Shown here: positions 47,764 to 55,616 of the stretch, one piece after another
Layout of the letters: each line of letters starts with the position of its first letter
How positions within the stretch are numbered: position 1 is the first letter of the stretch
From: Candidatus Bathyarchaeia archaeon
GTDB lineage: Archaea; Thermoproteota; Bathyarchaeia; 40CM-2-53-6; DTGE01
NCBI GenBank assembly: GCA_038852285.1
Contig: JAWCKG010000003.1
Coordinates: 85,779 to 149,778 of the forward strand
Direction of reading: 5' to 3'
Length of the DNA: 64,000 bases
Notes under the pieces: generated by a model
Databases searched by the model: none
Told to the model about the DNA's origin: nothing
The model's input: the letters and a program-made list of their open reading frames with translations, nothing else
Translations under genes and position numbers: made by a program

Positions 47764-49182
47764 TTGGTCCGCTTCATAGAGCTTTTCAAACCCTTCACCA
47801 AATACTTCTTCGAGATATCGCCGCCTAAGAAAAGGGTTAACTTTAACGAGAAATTGATGTGGACAGCGTTAACGCTAGTCATATACTTCATCATGTGTCA
47901 GATTCCGCTATACGGGTTGGGGAAGGAAGGGGCCACCGACCCATTCGGCGCCTTGAGGGTGATCTTCGCCTCCCAGAGGGGAACGTTGATGGAGCTGGGC
48001 ATCGGCCCCATAGTCACCGCTGGCCTAATCCTGCAAATCCTTTCAGGGTCCAGGATGATCGATGTTGACATGACAAACCCCCAGGACAGGGCCCTCTTCA
48101 CATCCGCGAGCAAGATCCTAGCGGTGGTGATGACGTTCTTCGAGGCCCTCGCCTACCTAGTGGGCGGAGTATACGGGAAGCTCTCCGTGGAAACTCAATT
48201 CATCATATTGATCCAGCTGCTGGCGGCCGGCGTTGTGATCATCATGCTCGACGAGCTGCTGCAGAAGGGCTGGGGCTTCGGCAGCGGGATCAGCCTCTTC
48301 ATAGCTGCGGGGGTGACTCAAACCATATGGTGGGACAGCGTGGCGCCCCTGGGCCCGATGGGCGACGGGAGGTTTTACGGTGCCCTCATCGCCTTCGGCC
48401 AAGCCCTAAAAGGCGGAGCCCGGTTAACCGAAGCCCTGTACAGGAGTGAGGGGCTGCCCGACATGGTGGGGTTCGCGACAACCATACTCGTGTTTCTCAT
48501 CATCATATATTTAAACGGGTTGAGGGTTGAAATCCCCGTTTCATACGCTCGGTACAGGGGGTTTAGGGGTAAATACCCCATCAAGCTCCTGTACGTTTCG
48601 AACATACCCGTGATCTTCGCGGCGGCTCTGTTCGGGAACATATACTTCATATCCCAAATCCTCTGGTCGAAGTACAATCAATCCGGCGCGAACTTCTGGC
48701 TTAACCTGCTGGGAACATTCGAGTTGGAGGGCAGACAGTACAGCCCTAAAGGAGGCATAGTATACTACGTGGTTTCACCCCACGGCCTGGCCAACGTCAT
48801 CTCCGACCCCTTAAGGGCCTTGGCGTACACTGTCCTCCTCGTCTTGGCCTGCCTATTCTTCGCCACAACCTGGGTTCAGGTTGGTGGGATGGACGCTAGA
48901 TCCGTGGCCAAGCAGCTGGTGGACTCTGGAATGCAAATAGAGGGGTTTAGAAGATCCTACACGCCTATCCAGCAGCTTCTATCCCGGTACATACCCACGG
49001 TGACGGTGTTGGGGGGTATCATCGTCGGCCTCATAGCGGCTTCAGCGGACTTCCTAGGCGCGTTCGGATCTGGAACAGGAATCCTCTTAACGGTGGGCAT
49101 ATTGGAGCAGTACTATCAGATCCTAGCCAGGGAGAGGCTGTCTGAAATGTACCCTGCGATAGGCGCTTTGCTGGGCAAGTAG
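47764..49182 (+). CDS. secY: preprotein translocase subunit SecY
   Basis: 472 residues with ten membrane helices expected for Sec61-alpha/SecY. Starts TTG (VRFIELFKPFTKYFFEISPPKKRVNF). Plug-region and helix motifs TPQ-like VDMTNPQDRALFTSASKI, GFGSGISLFIAAGV, PVSYARYRGFRGKYPIKLLYVSNIPVI. Core of the protein-conducting channel; follows L15 in the classical order. Confidence 0.96.
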   Translation: MVRFIELFKPFTKYFFEISPPKKRVNFNEKLMWTALTLVIYFIMCQIPLYGLGKEGATDPFGALRVIFASQRGTLMELGIGPIVTAGLILQILSGSRMIDVDMTNPQDRALFTSASKILAVVMTFFEALAYLVGGVYGKLSVETQFIILIQLLAAGVVIIMLDELLQKGWGFGSGISLFIAAGVTQTIWWDSVAPLGPMGDGRFYGALIAFGQALKGGARLTEALYRSEGLPDMVGFATTILVFLIIIYLNGLRVEIPVSYARYRGFRGKYPIKLLYVSNIPVIFAAALFGNIYFISQILWSKYNQSGANFWLNLLGTFELEGRQYSPKGGIVYYVVSPHGLANVISDPLRALAYTVLLVLACLFFATTWVQVGGMDARSVAKQLVDSGMQIEGFRRSYTPIQQLLSRYIPTVTVLGGIIVGLIAASADFLGAFGSGTGILLTVGILEQYYQILARERLSEMYPAIGALLGK

Positions 49183-49258
49183 GGGCGCCTATGAATTTAA
49201 ATTAAAGGTCTTGGAGATTTACCATTGTTCGTTAACGGTTAAGGCGTGTGAATGGTAG

Positions 49259-49801
49259 GTGGCCGAGTTGAGCGTGTTCGACGCGTTTATGAAGGTGATG
49301 CAAAGCCTACTCCAACCATATTCATCCATACCAGACTCCACGCTGTTCATTTTAGGCGTCGCGGCCACACTATCGCTGATCACCACGGCGGCTAATCGGC
49401 TGATGGTTGACGTGAAGAGGATTAAATCCGTGATGCGGGAGGTTAACGCTTGGAGGGAGCAGTTGAACAAGGCGAGGAAGTCGAATGACAAGCAAATGCT
49501 GGCTAGGGTGATGAAGAAGCAGCAGGCCATCATGAAGCTTCAGAGCCAGGTGATGTGGGATAGGATGAAGGTGAGCTTCATATTCCTGCTGCCATTCTGG
49601 ATAATATTCATGGTTTTAAGCCGGTTCTACGGGGGTTCACCCGTGGCTTTCACACCGTTCACGGTTCCATTTCTCCTAGCCGGGGCAACGGACAGCCAAC
49701 TTGGGGCGACGGTTGTGCCCTTCTACTCCTGGTACATCATCTCATCCTTCGCCGTCAGCCTCCCCCTCTCGAGGATTTTCGGAATAAACCCAGAGGATTA
49801 A
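49259..49801 (+). CDS. EMC3/TMCO1-like membrane insertase (archaeal DUF106, Oxa1 superfamily)
   Basis: 180 residues, GTG start. Three membrane segments: TLFILGVAATLSLITTAANRL, VSFIFLLPFWIIFMVLSRFYG, WYIISSFAVSLPLSRIFG; between the first two is the conserved cytosolic coiled coil with VMREVNAWREQLNKARKSNDKQ. Archaeal relatives of YidC/Get1/EMC3. Its position after secY (adk missing) is consistent with membrane-protein insertion. Confidence 0.9.
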   Translation: MAELSVFDAFMKVMQSLLQPYSSIPDSTLFILGVAATLSLITTAANRLMVDVKRIKSVMREVNAWREQLNKARKSNDKQMLARVMKKQQAIMKLQSQVMWDRMKVSFIFLLPFWIIFMVLSRFYGGSPVAFTPFTVPFLLAGATDSQLGATVVPFYSWYIISSFAVSLPLSRIFGINPED

Positions 49802-49802
49802 C

Positions 49803-50366
49803 ATGTGTAAGCCCATATCGGCGTTGAGGCGTAAACCAGTGGTAACCTTCAGCGGCCTTCATGGAACGGGTAAAACCACGTACGCGAGGGCCATCGCTCA
49901 AGAGTTTAATTTGAGGCATCTGTCCGTTGGGGGTTTGTTCCGTCAGGCGGCTGAGGAGCGTGGGTTGACGTTGCTGGAGTTGACGCGTTTAGCTGAGAAA
50001 GATGAGTCCATTGACCGCCTCATAGATGATGAGGCGCGTAGGGAGGCTGAGAGAGGCGGGGTGGTGATCGATGGGCAGCTCTCAGCCTGGATGGCTGGGG
50101 AAAACGCTTTGCTGAAAATCTATTTAACCGCCCCCCTGAACGTGAGGGTGAAACGCATCGCGGATAGAGACGGCGTCAGCCTCGAAGAGGCTGAAAGGGC
50201 CACCGTGGAGAGGGAAAGGGCTGAGAGAGAACGGTATTTGAGGCTGTATGGATTGGACGTGGACGACCTATCCGTCTACGACTTGATAGTTGACACGGAC
50301 CTAATGTCGCTGGAGGAGTTGACGGCAACGCTTAAAAACATCGTGCGAAGCGTTATAGAAGGTTGA
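49803..50366 (+). CDS. cmk: cytidylate kinase
   Basis: 187 residues, ATG one base after the previous stop. P-loop FSGLHGTGKTTYAR near residues 17-26, FRQAAEERGL, IDGQLSAWM and a LID region RIADRDGVSLEEAERATVERE. Archaeal CMP kinase. The usual L34e between DUF106 and cmk is absent. Confidence 0.93.
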   Translation: MCKPISALRRKPVVTFSGLHGTGKTTYARAIAQEFNLRHLSVGGLFRQAAEERGLTLLELTRLAEKDESIDRLIDDEARREAERGGVVIDGQLSAWMAGENALLKIYLTAPLNVRVKRIADRDGVSLEEAERATVERERAERERYLRLYGLDVDDLSVYDLIVDTDLMSLEELTATLKNIVRSVIEG

Positions 50367-50382
50367 CTCGAGGGTGCTGCTT

Positions 50383-50649
50383 ATGAGCGTCATGGACGTG
50401 GGTAGCGTATGCGTGAAAAAAACTGGGCGGGAAAAGGGGAGGAAATGCGTTGTCGTCGATGTTGTGGACAAAAACTACGTCCTCGTCACGGGGCCTAAGA
50501 GCCTCACGGGCGTGAAGAGAAGGAGGGTTAACGTTAAGCACCTAGACCCCACGGGGGAAATCGTTAAGATAAAGAAGGGAGCGTCTGACGAGGAGGTTCA
50601 AAAAGCCCTGGAGAAATCTTTGAAGAAAGCGTCAAAGGAATCCGGCTAA
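50383..50649 (+). CDS. rpl14e: 50S ribosomal protein L14e
   Basis: 88 residues from the ATG at 50383 (MSVMDVGSVCVKKTGREKGRKCVVVDVVDKNYVLVTGP), with a GAGGG ahead; a GTG at 50374 is an alternative. KOW-like barrel followed by a charged C-terminal helix. L14e is patchy among archaea and is typical for TACK lineages. Confidence 0.92.
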   Translation: MSVMDVGSVCVKKTGREKGRKCVVVDVVDKNYVLVTGPKSLTGVKRRRVNVKHLDPTGEIVKIKKGASDEEVQKALEKSLKKASKESG

Positions 50650-50995
50650 GCCTTCAATATTAATATTAAGGGTTGCCCTGCATTCAAGGATCTAATTAAA
50701 CTCGTCGATGAGCATAGAGGAAGAGCATTTATAATCAGGCATGCTACGCTTGGCAGCCACAAGGTAAGGAAGACAAAATTCCAGGCGTGAAGGTCGAAGA
50801 TTTCATCTGTACTTGGAAATGGGAGTTTCCACATGGGGGAAACGAGCCCGATTTAGCGTCGAGTCGTAGAGTGTTGGTTTAAAGCGAAACACGGCCGAGT
50901 TGGCGTAAAGGCCGGTTTACGCCGTCCCTCTCCCATCGATGGGCGCTTCGCATCGCCTACTTTGCGTGTTGGCTGTTGTCGTTTTCCGCTGGTTT
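50650..50995. other. convergent intergenic region, 346 bp
   Basis: Follows L14e and ends at the 3' end of the DUF211 gene. A frame after about 50770 (VKVEDFICTWKWEF...) is short and has no good start. No tRNA and no clear repeats. It marks the point where two non-ribosomal genes have been placed between L14e and cbf5. Confidence 0.4.
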
Positions 50996-51307
50996 TCAGG
51001 TTACGACTTCGCTTCTAGTTACCTTCACTTCGTCTACGCTGTGTATGCTTGCGCCGAATCGGTCGAGGCATTCTTTTACATCCTCGATGTTAACGCTTCC
51101 ACCCTCGATGGAAACCTTGATGCTCTCAGTGTTTTGATCTATCTCTGCGACGGTGATGCTGACGTCTTGAACGCCTCGGCAGTCGGCGAGCTGGGAGGCC
51201 AGCTCGTATATTGGGGGGTCCCTAGGCTTAAGCACGTCTAGGACGATCCGCTTAATTCTATTCTTGTTCTCACTCAAATCCCATTTCACCGACGTGTGAA
51301 CAGCCAC
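50996..51307 (-). CDS. DUF211 family protein
   Basis: About 103 residues. NRIKRIVLDVLKPRDPPIYELASQLADCRGVQDVSITVAEIDQNTESIKVSIEG is the ferredoxin-like ACT-type fold of DUF211 (COG1888). Function unknown. The true start may be a GTG six codons downstream (VKWDLSENKNR). It lies 34 bp downstream of the VIT1-like gene on the same strand, so both are probably one operon. Confidence 0.85.
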   Translation of the reverse strand: MAVHTSVKWDLSENKNRIKRIVLDVLKPRDPPIYELASQLADCRGVQDVSITVAEIDQNTESIKVSIEGGSVNIEDVKECLDRFGASIHSVDEVKVTRSEVVT

Positions 51308-51341
51308 TCAACCACATGTGAGCGTTCATGGGCGTACCTCA

Positions 51342-51938
51342 TCAGCCTGTCATCCTGGCGAATAAGGCTATTATCGAGGCGGTTGCGAATCCCGCGGCCA
51401 GCATTTTGAGGCCTGAGGAGAAGACGCTTTCTTTTGAGATGTTGCCTAGAAACGCTCCTAGGAAGAAGAGGATTGAGCATATCAGTGAAACGGATAGGTA
51501 GAGGGCTGTTTGAGGCGAGATCAAGTGTAGGTGGGAGGCGATGAAGGGTGAGAGTGAGATGATGGACATTAAGAGTGGTGAGCCCCCGTCCACGATGGCC
51601 GCCCAGAACGTGGCTGTGCGCGAGGCGTCGGCGTGTATTGAGTTATGCAGCTTCTTCAACATCGCTTTCTCCAGGTGTTTCAAAGCCCTTCTCTGCTCCG
51701 CCCTCTCGGTGAAGTAGGCTCCGGTGAAGCCTGAAATGGCCATGGCTAAGCTGGCGCTGACTCCGACTACAACGACGTTCCAAGCCTCCAAGACACCGTA
51801 CATGTGGGAGCCGACGATGATGCCGAGCATCGTTAAAACGCCGTCGAAGGAGTTCATCACGAAGTATCTGCGGTGGATTCCAACAGCCCCTGAGATCCTC
51901 AAATGCCTGGTAAGCATGTCCACGAATTTACGCGTCAA
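51342..51938 (-). CDS. VIT1/CCC1-like membrane protein
   Basis: 198 residues with about five membrane segments: SFDGVLTMLGIIVGSHMYGV, WNVVVVGVSASLAMAISGFTGAYFTERAE, then WAAIVDGGSPLLMSIISLSPF and two C-terminal helices. The GAYFTERAEQR and DG..S/T.LG patterns match the VIT1/CCC1 (Fe/Mn vacuolar transporter-like) family as represented in archaea. Transport substrate not known. Confidence 0.8.
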   Translation of the reverse strand: MTRKFVDMLTRHLRISGAVGIHRRYFVMNSFDGVLTMLGIIVGSHMYGVLEAWNVVVVGVSASLAMAISGFTGAYFTERAEQRRALKHLEKAMLKKLHNSIHADASRTATFWAAIVDGGSPLLMSIISLSPFIASHLHLISPQTALYLSVSLICSILFFLGAFLGNISKESVFSSGLKMLAAGFATASIIALFARMTG

Positions 51939-52113
51939 GCCAATCTACCTGGAGTTGTAGAAGAACCGTTCATCCAATGACGTGCGGCGTCGAGCCGTTG
52001 AATGGCCTGTCCACCTCTAACGGCGATTAAATTTCAATTCAATCCAGTATATTTAGGTTACGGAAGGTTTAAGGCGGCAGCCGGGTTTAAATAAGGCATG
52101 AGCCGCTTTAAGC

Positions 52114-53150
52114 TTGGTGTCGGTGGTGTTGGAGCTTAAGCCTCCTTGGTTGACGGAAAGGGAGGTTGTGGTGAAATCCAGCTGCGACACAAACCCGGAC
52201 TACGGGCATGATCCCTTTCAGAGGCCCATCGAAGAGCACGTTAAGTTTGGGGTTGTAAACCTCGACAAGCCGCCTGGGCCGTCAAGCCATGAGGTTGTGG
52301 CCTGGGTGAAGAGGATGCTCAGCCTCGAGAGGGCCGGTCACGGCGGGACCCTAGTAGCCTGAGTTAGGGCTGGGGAGATCCGAAGGTAACCGGCGTCCTC
52401 CCAGTCGCCTTAGAACACTCCACCAAGGCCATCCAAGCCATATTGGCGTCCGGTAAAGAATACGTGTGCGTAATGCAGCTGCACCGCGAAGTGGAGAAGG
52501 ATCGGTTGGAAAGCGTCCTCGAAGAGTTCACGGGCGAAATTTATCAGCTCCCACCTGTTAAAGCGTCCGTGAAAAGGGCCTTAAGGAAGAGGAGAATATA
52601 TTACATAAAGCTGCTTGAGGCTGAGGGGCGGCTGATCCTGTTTAAGGTGGCGTGTCAAGCTGGAACATACGTGAGGAAGCTGTGCTCCGACATAGGGGAC
52701 GCGTTGGGGGTGGGGGCTCACATGAGGGAGCTGAGGAGGATTAGGGCTGGGCCGTTTCACGTCGACGAAAACCTCACCACCATGCTGGAGCTTCGAAACG
52801 CTTGGGAATCATACCTAGATGGCGACGAGGCGCCGCTTAGAAAAGTCGTTATGCCTGTGGAGTACATGTTTAAGCATACGCCTAAAATCTACATCAGGGA
52901 CTCAGCCGTGGACGCTGTATGCCACGGCGCCTCCCTAGCCGTGCCAGGTGTCGCTAAACTGGACCTGGAAGTCAAACCGGGAACCTTAACGGGAATCTTC
53001 ACATTGAAAGGCGAGGTTGTCGCGTTGGCCGAGGCCTCCATGTCAACCGACGAGATACTGGATAAAGAGAGGGGAATCGCCGCCAAAGTCAAACGCGTCA
53101 TCATGCCCCCTGGAACATACCCGAAAAAGTGGAGAAGCCGCCCAGGGTGA
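52114..53150 (+). CDS. cbf5: H/ACA pseudouridine synthase Cbf5, gene interrupted by a 23-nt intron
   Basis: Two exons, 52114-52354 and 52378-53150, give 337 residues (TTG start; GTG 52117 also possible). Exon 1 ends [18 protein letters not shown]...RAGHGGTL; joined across the intron it reads [19 protein letters not shown], the conserved motif II with the catalytic Asp. Exon 2 has [28 protein letters not shown] and a C-terminal PUA domain ([20 protein letters not shown]). Unspliced, frame 1 stops at TGA 52360-52362. Catalytic subunit of the H/ACA guide RNP with Gar1, Nop10 and L7Ae. A decayed gene is unlikely because exon 2 is fully conserved. Confidence 0.9.
52355..52377 (+). other. archaeal BHB intron in cbf5 mRNA (23 nt)
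   Basis: Folding around the insert gives a bulge-helix-bulge: central helix CCCU (52349-52352) with GGGG (52372-52375); 5' bulge AGU (52353-52355); inner helix AGCC/GGCU (52356-52359/52368-52371) with an 8-nt loop; 3' bulge AGA (52376-52378); outer GGA/UCC. Cutting after the second base of each bulge removes exactly 52355-52377. This joins CUA-G to AU to restore Leu-Asp-Pro (CUA GAU CCG). The splice endonuclease itself is not in the window. Confidence 0.85.
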
Positions 53151-53179
53151 ACACTTAGCCGGTGTAAGGTTAATAAAGG

Positions 53180-53189
53180 TTAATATTTA
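53180..53189 (+). promoter_or_regulatory. TATA-like element of the tRNA-Ser gene
   Basis: TTAATATTTA at 53180-53189 lies about 30 bp upstream of the mature tRNA 5' end at 53218, suitable for transcription starting a few bases before the tRNA. Confidence 0.5.
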
Positions 53190-53247
53190 GCCTCGGAGAT
53201 CAAACTGTATGAATGCCGCCGGGGTTCCCGAGTCCGGTACGGGGCAG

Positions 53248-53261
53248 ACCCATGGGCCCAA
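53248..53261 (+). other. non-canonical tRNA intron at position 29/30 (14 nt)
   Basis: Without removal, the anticodon stem has a mismatch and no U33 is available; removal of these 14 bases gives a perfect 5-bp stem. BHB: GGGC (53242-53245) pairs with GCCC (53256-53259); bulges AGA (53246-53248) and AAG (53260-53262), each cut after the second base; inner CC/GG stem with a CAU loop. Confidence 0.75.
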
Positions 53262-53269
53262 GCCTGGAG

Positions 53270-53288
53270 TCAACGTGAGATGCGAGGC
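53270..53288 (+). other. canonical tRNA intron at position 37/38 (19 nt)
   Basis: Lies between G37 (53269) and A38 (53289). Its removal closes a normal 7-nt loop CUGGAGA. The BHB is relaxed: CUGG (53264-53267) with CGAG (53283-53286) has one mismatch; bulges AGU and GCA. The exon junctions are set mainly by the mature tRNA geometry. Confidence 0.7.
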
Positions 53289-53562
53289 AGCCTGTGGCCT
53301 TCTCAGGCCTCGAGGGTTCAAATCCCTCTCCCGGCGCCAAGGCTTCAACTACGCCGCCTAGAATTTTCTCTTCCGTTTCTTCATCTTTACGTTTGTAATG
53401 CGCTTCTTTCAAGTCTCTTCCTTTAAGCCCTTCCATATCCACTGCTTTCTAAAAAGCCTACGGGCGATGAAGTGTAGAGTTTACGATGGTCTTCTATGCC
53501 GAATCCTAAAAGGTGGGGAAAAATCCTAAATCCTCTATAGGCCTAATGCTTTAAGGTGTTCG

Positions 53563-53925
53563 TTAAGTGAGGCATGTGTGTTTTGTACGTCCATCTAAGA
53601 GAAGTCTTAATCCATTGAGGAAGTCTAAGCCTACGAGACTCTCCATGTTCCCGCGGAATGTGTCAGCGTATCCTTCAACTCTTACACCGGCTTTAGGCAC
53701 GTAAACCACGACGAGGGATCTTCGAAGCTTGAAGATTTCACCTGTTACGGTTTCCCCTTCAGGCCAGTACTTCCGGGGCAATTCCGATAGGTGTAATCCG
53801 AGCAGCTTATAGCCCTCTTCACTTAGGAGGAGAAACCCGTCGTATCCTATGTCCACGCGGATTAAAGTTTCGCCCTCCTCAGTATAGACTTGAGGGGTAA
53901 GACCTTTAACCCGAGGGCGGGGCTT
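53563..53925 (-). pseudogene. retropepsin-like aspartic protease domain, no start codon, altered DTG motif
   Basis: The frame is open from 53925 but has no ATG/GTG/TTG until a GTG at 53856 inside the active-site strand: KGLTPQVYTEEGETLIRVDIGYDGFLLLSEEGYKLLGL. The family usually reads V-D-T/S-G-x-D-G-x-L-L; here it is DIG. Later part: VVVYVPKAGVRVEGYADTF and LVGLDFLNGLRLLLDG. The N-terminal piece seems to lie in another frame (53862-54083). Likely a decayed gene. Archaeal retropepsin-like proteins often pair with CopG/DUF5678-type small proteins, as here. Confidence 0.5.
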
Positions 53926-53941
53926 CTAAGCTTGTTGGATT

Positions 53942-54358
53942 TCACGTAGGGCCAGCGGGCTTCAGCTTCGCCCTCCAACCTAACCTCACCTTCAAGGGGG
54001 GCTTTTCGCCGGCCTTGAAGACTAAGCGATGGAAATATGCGCTCCCGGGATCTAGCTTTAAAGCCTCTTCCACGGAGTCGCATAGCTTGGCGACGCGACC
54101 GCCCTCGATGACCACGTACCTACCGGGATGCTTGTCTTCCAATTCGTCAACTGAGGATTCGAAAGCTTCGTTGTTAACCTCCTCCTCACTCAACTTGTAA
54201 TCGTGTCTCAACCAAAGTTTAATGGCCGCTTCAAGCGCCTTTGAAATTGCTCCTTTAGAATAACCGTATCTCTCCATGGCCTCCTTTCGAAATAATTCCT
54301 CGAGATCCTTGGAGATGGAGCCTTTAATCACCAGACGATCCCTTGAAAAAAGGAACAT
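53942..54358 (-). CDS. small CopG-like/DUF5678-like antitoxin-type protein
   Basis: 138 residues, ATG start. N-terminal part (RLVIKGSISKDLEELFRKEAMERYGYSKGAISKALEAAIKLWL) resembles a ribbon-helix/VapB-type DNA-binding region; the second part (HPGRYVVIEGGRVAKLCDSVEEAL) has the DUF5678 pattern of a short beta module. The last ~25 residues may already be out of the ancestral frame because a different frame carries coherent coding pattern here. Upstream of the retropepsin-like remnant on the same strand. Tentative. Confidence 0.55.
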   Translation of the reverse strand: MFLFSRDRLVIKGSISKDLEELFRKEAMERYGYSKGAISKALEAAIKLWLRHDYKLSEEEVNNEAFESSVDELEDKHPGRYVVIEGGRVAKLCDSVEEALKLDPGSAYFHRLVFKAGEKPPLKVRLGWRAKLKPAGPT

Positions 54359-54747
54359 AAGTACTTAAATTCTTTTTCCCTCGACTTAATCGCCGGTTTA
54401 ACCATTCACATTGTTCCTCGATTCAGAAAACCGATAAAGCGTGCATCACGTTCGAACCTAGCCTGGTTCCGTCGACCTCGAAAACCCCCTCCGCATCCTC
54501 ACGCAGTTGAACGACTTCATCTACGACGGTTTCATCTATGGTTCGTCGAGCTATGTTTAACCCAAGCCTCCATCGCCTGAGTTAACGCTTCGCCCGGTTC
54601 AAACCCTTCTCCACAGCCTTCGCCTTAAACCTTCAAAGGACCAGGTTACGATCAGGAAATCCACTCCCTATCTCTCCATAATAGATAATGACGTGAGGAT
54701 GGAGCAAGAAGCTTCTAACCAACTCTTTTTAAACATCTAAAAAATGT
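54359..54747. other. intergenic region with a decayed coding fragment, 389 bp
   Basis: On the minus strand, 54423-54551 reads ARRTIDETVVDEVVQLREDAEGVFEVDG... to a TGA, an open, protein-like pattern with no start. A further fragment upstream in another frame (KAKAVEKGLNRAKR; LTQAMEAWV) looks like the same gene after frameshifts. The remaining sequence holds nothing recognisable. Confidence 0.4.
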
Positions 54748-55407
54748 TTATATTTTCGTGTAGATTTCTACGCCTTGTTTTAGGCATGCTTCTTTCGCCT
54801 TATCTTCGGCGTATGGGGTGATGATCATCAGCCTCTCCGGCCTCCTTCCGGTGGCTTTCTCGTAGGCTTCAGCCTTTCTCTTGAAGGCGGCCACGTCCGA
54901 GGGCCTGACGTGGGATGAAACCTCTACTAGGATGGTTTTCCCGTCGACGACGGCTACGTCGATTTCCAGGGGGCTGGGATACCCGTAAACATATCCCTGC
55001 TGGTCGAAGCCACTCCAACGCTCAACCCTCAACCCCAACTCCTTCTCCAGCAGGCCTTTCAAACCCTCCCTGAAGGCCTCCTCGCTCAACAGCCCCCACC
55101 GAGCACCCAAAGCCGACACATGCCTCTCCAACAACTCAAAACCCCTCCTCATGTCCTCCCTCAGCCGGGCAAACTCCTCATCGTGCCTCTCAAACCCTTT
55201 CACCATGTCCTCTCTGAGCTTCGCGATTTCTTCGTCGTGTCTTTGGAATCCTTTGAGCATGTCTTCTCTGAGTTTGACGAGTTGGGCTTCATGTTTGTCC
55301 AGCCTTTTGAGGACCTCTTCTAGGCCTATGAGCCCGGCTACGGCGTATCTGAACTCTAAATCCTCTTTTAGGAGGTTGATGACCTCCTCTTTCAGCTTAA
55401 CGGTCAT
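54748..55407 (-). CDS. DUF3782-type PD-(D/E)xK nuclease-like protein with coiled-coil repeats
   Basis: 219 residues. Residues about 40-95 are a coiled coil made of three near-repeats of KLREDMxKGFxRHDEE (about 18 residues each, 54 bp in DNA). The C-terminal half has LEIDVAVVDGKTILVEVSSHV, a D...ExS variant of the PD-(D/E)xK nuclease site, and RRPERLMIITPYAEDKA. DUF3782 proteins are common in thermophilic archaea; function unproven. Intact, unlike most neighbours. Confidence 0.75.
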   Translation of the reverse strand: MTVKLKEEVINLLKEDLEFRYAVAGLIGLEEVLKRLDKHEAQLVKLREDMLKGFQRHDEEIAKLREDMVKGFERHDEEFARLREDMRRGFELLERHVSALGARWGLLSEEAFREGLKGLLEKELGLRVERWSGFDQQGYVYGYPSPLEIDVAVVDGKTILVEVSSHVRPSDVAAFKRKAEAYEKATGRRPERLMIITPYAEDKAKEACLKQGVEIYTKI

Positions 55408-55616
55408 TCCCCTCGAATCTCAGGTATTCCCTTAGGATTCGCTTCTTTTAAACGTTAATACTGCTTAATTTGATTCGGTTACGATGAAGTTCGTAGGCTG
55501 AGCCTGTTTTTCAGCTATTTGGAGGGAAAGTCTTGTTTCATGTTCGATCATTAATTGGGGGGTTCTTTAATTTAACCTTGTAGAGCGTCTTTCTTCCAAT
55601 TTTCTCTTCGCAGTAA

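Larger units (their letters stand above)
53218..53339 (+). tRNA. tRNA-Ser(GGA) with two introns, CCA encoded
   Basis: Acceptor GCCGGGG (53218-53224) pairs with UCCCGGC (53329-53335); discriminator G73 at 53336; CCA 53337-53339 is encoded. D arm CCCG/CGGG (227-230/240-243, prefix 53); T arm GAGGG-UUCAAAU-CCCUC (53312-53328); long variable arm GGCC-UUCUCA-GGCC (53296-53309). Removing 53248-53261 and 53270-53288 gives an 86-nt class II tRNA with anticodon stem CAGGC/GCCUG and loop CUGGAGA, anticodon GGA at 53266-53268. G73 and the variable arm favour Ser over Leu. Confidence 0.88.

Noticed and set aside
50939..51241. 100-codon plus-strand ORF
   Set aside because: Antisense to DUF211, which has a recognisable family pattern.
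52114..53150. cbf5 as a frameshifted pseudogene made of two ORFs
   Set aside because: A 23-nt insert with a BHB fold restores the exact active-site motif, and both parts are otherwise intact; an intron explains it better.
53200..53442. 80-codon minus-strand ORF containing GEGFEPSRPEKA
   Set aside because: It is antisense to tRNA-Ser; this peptide is a well-known artefact of translating tRNA-Ser genes backwards.
55120..55435. plus-strand ORFs rich in Ser and Leu opposite DUF3782
   Set aside because: Mirror image of the 54-bp coiled-coil repeats on the minus strand.
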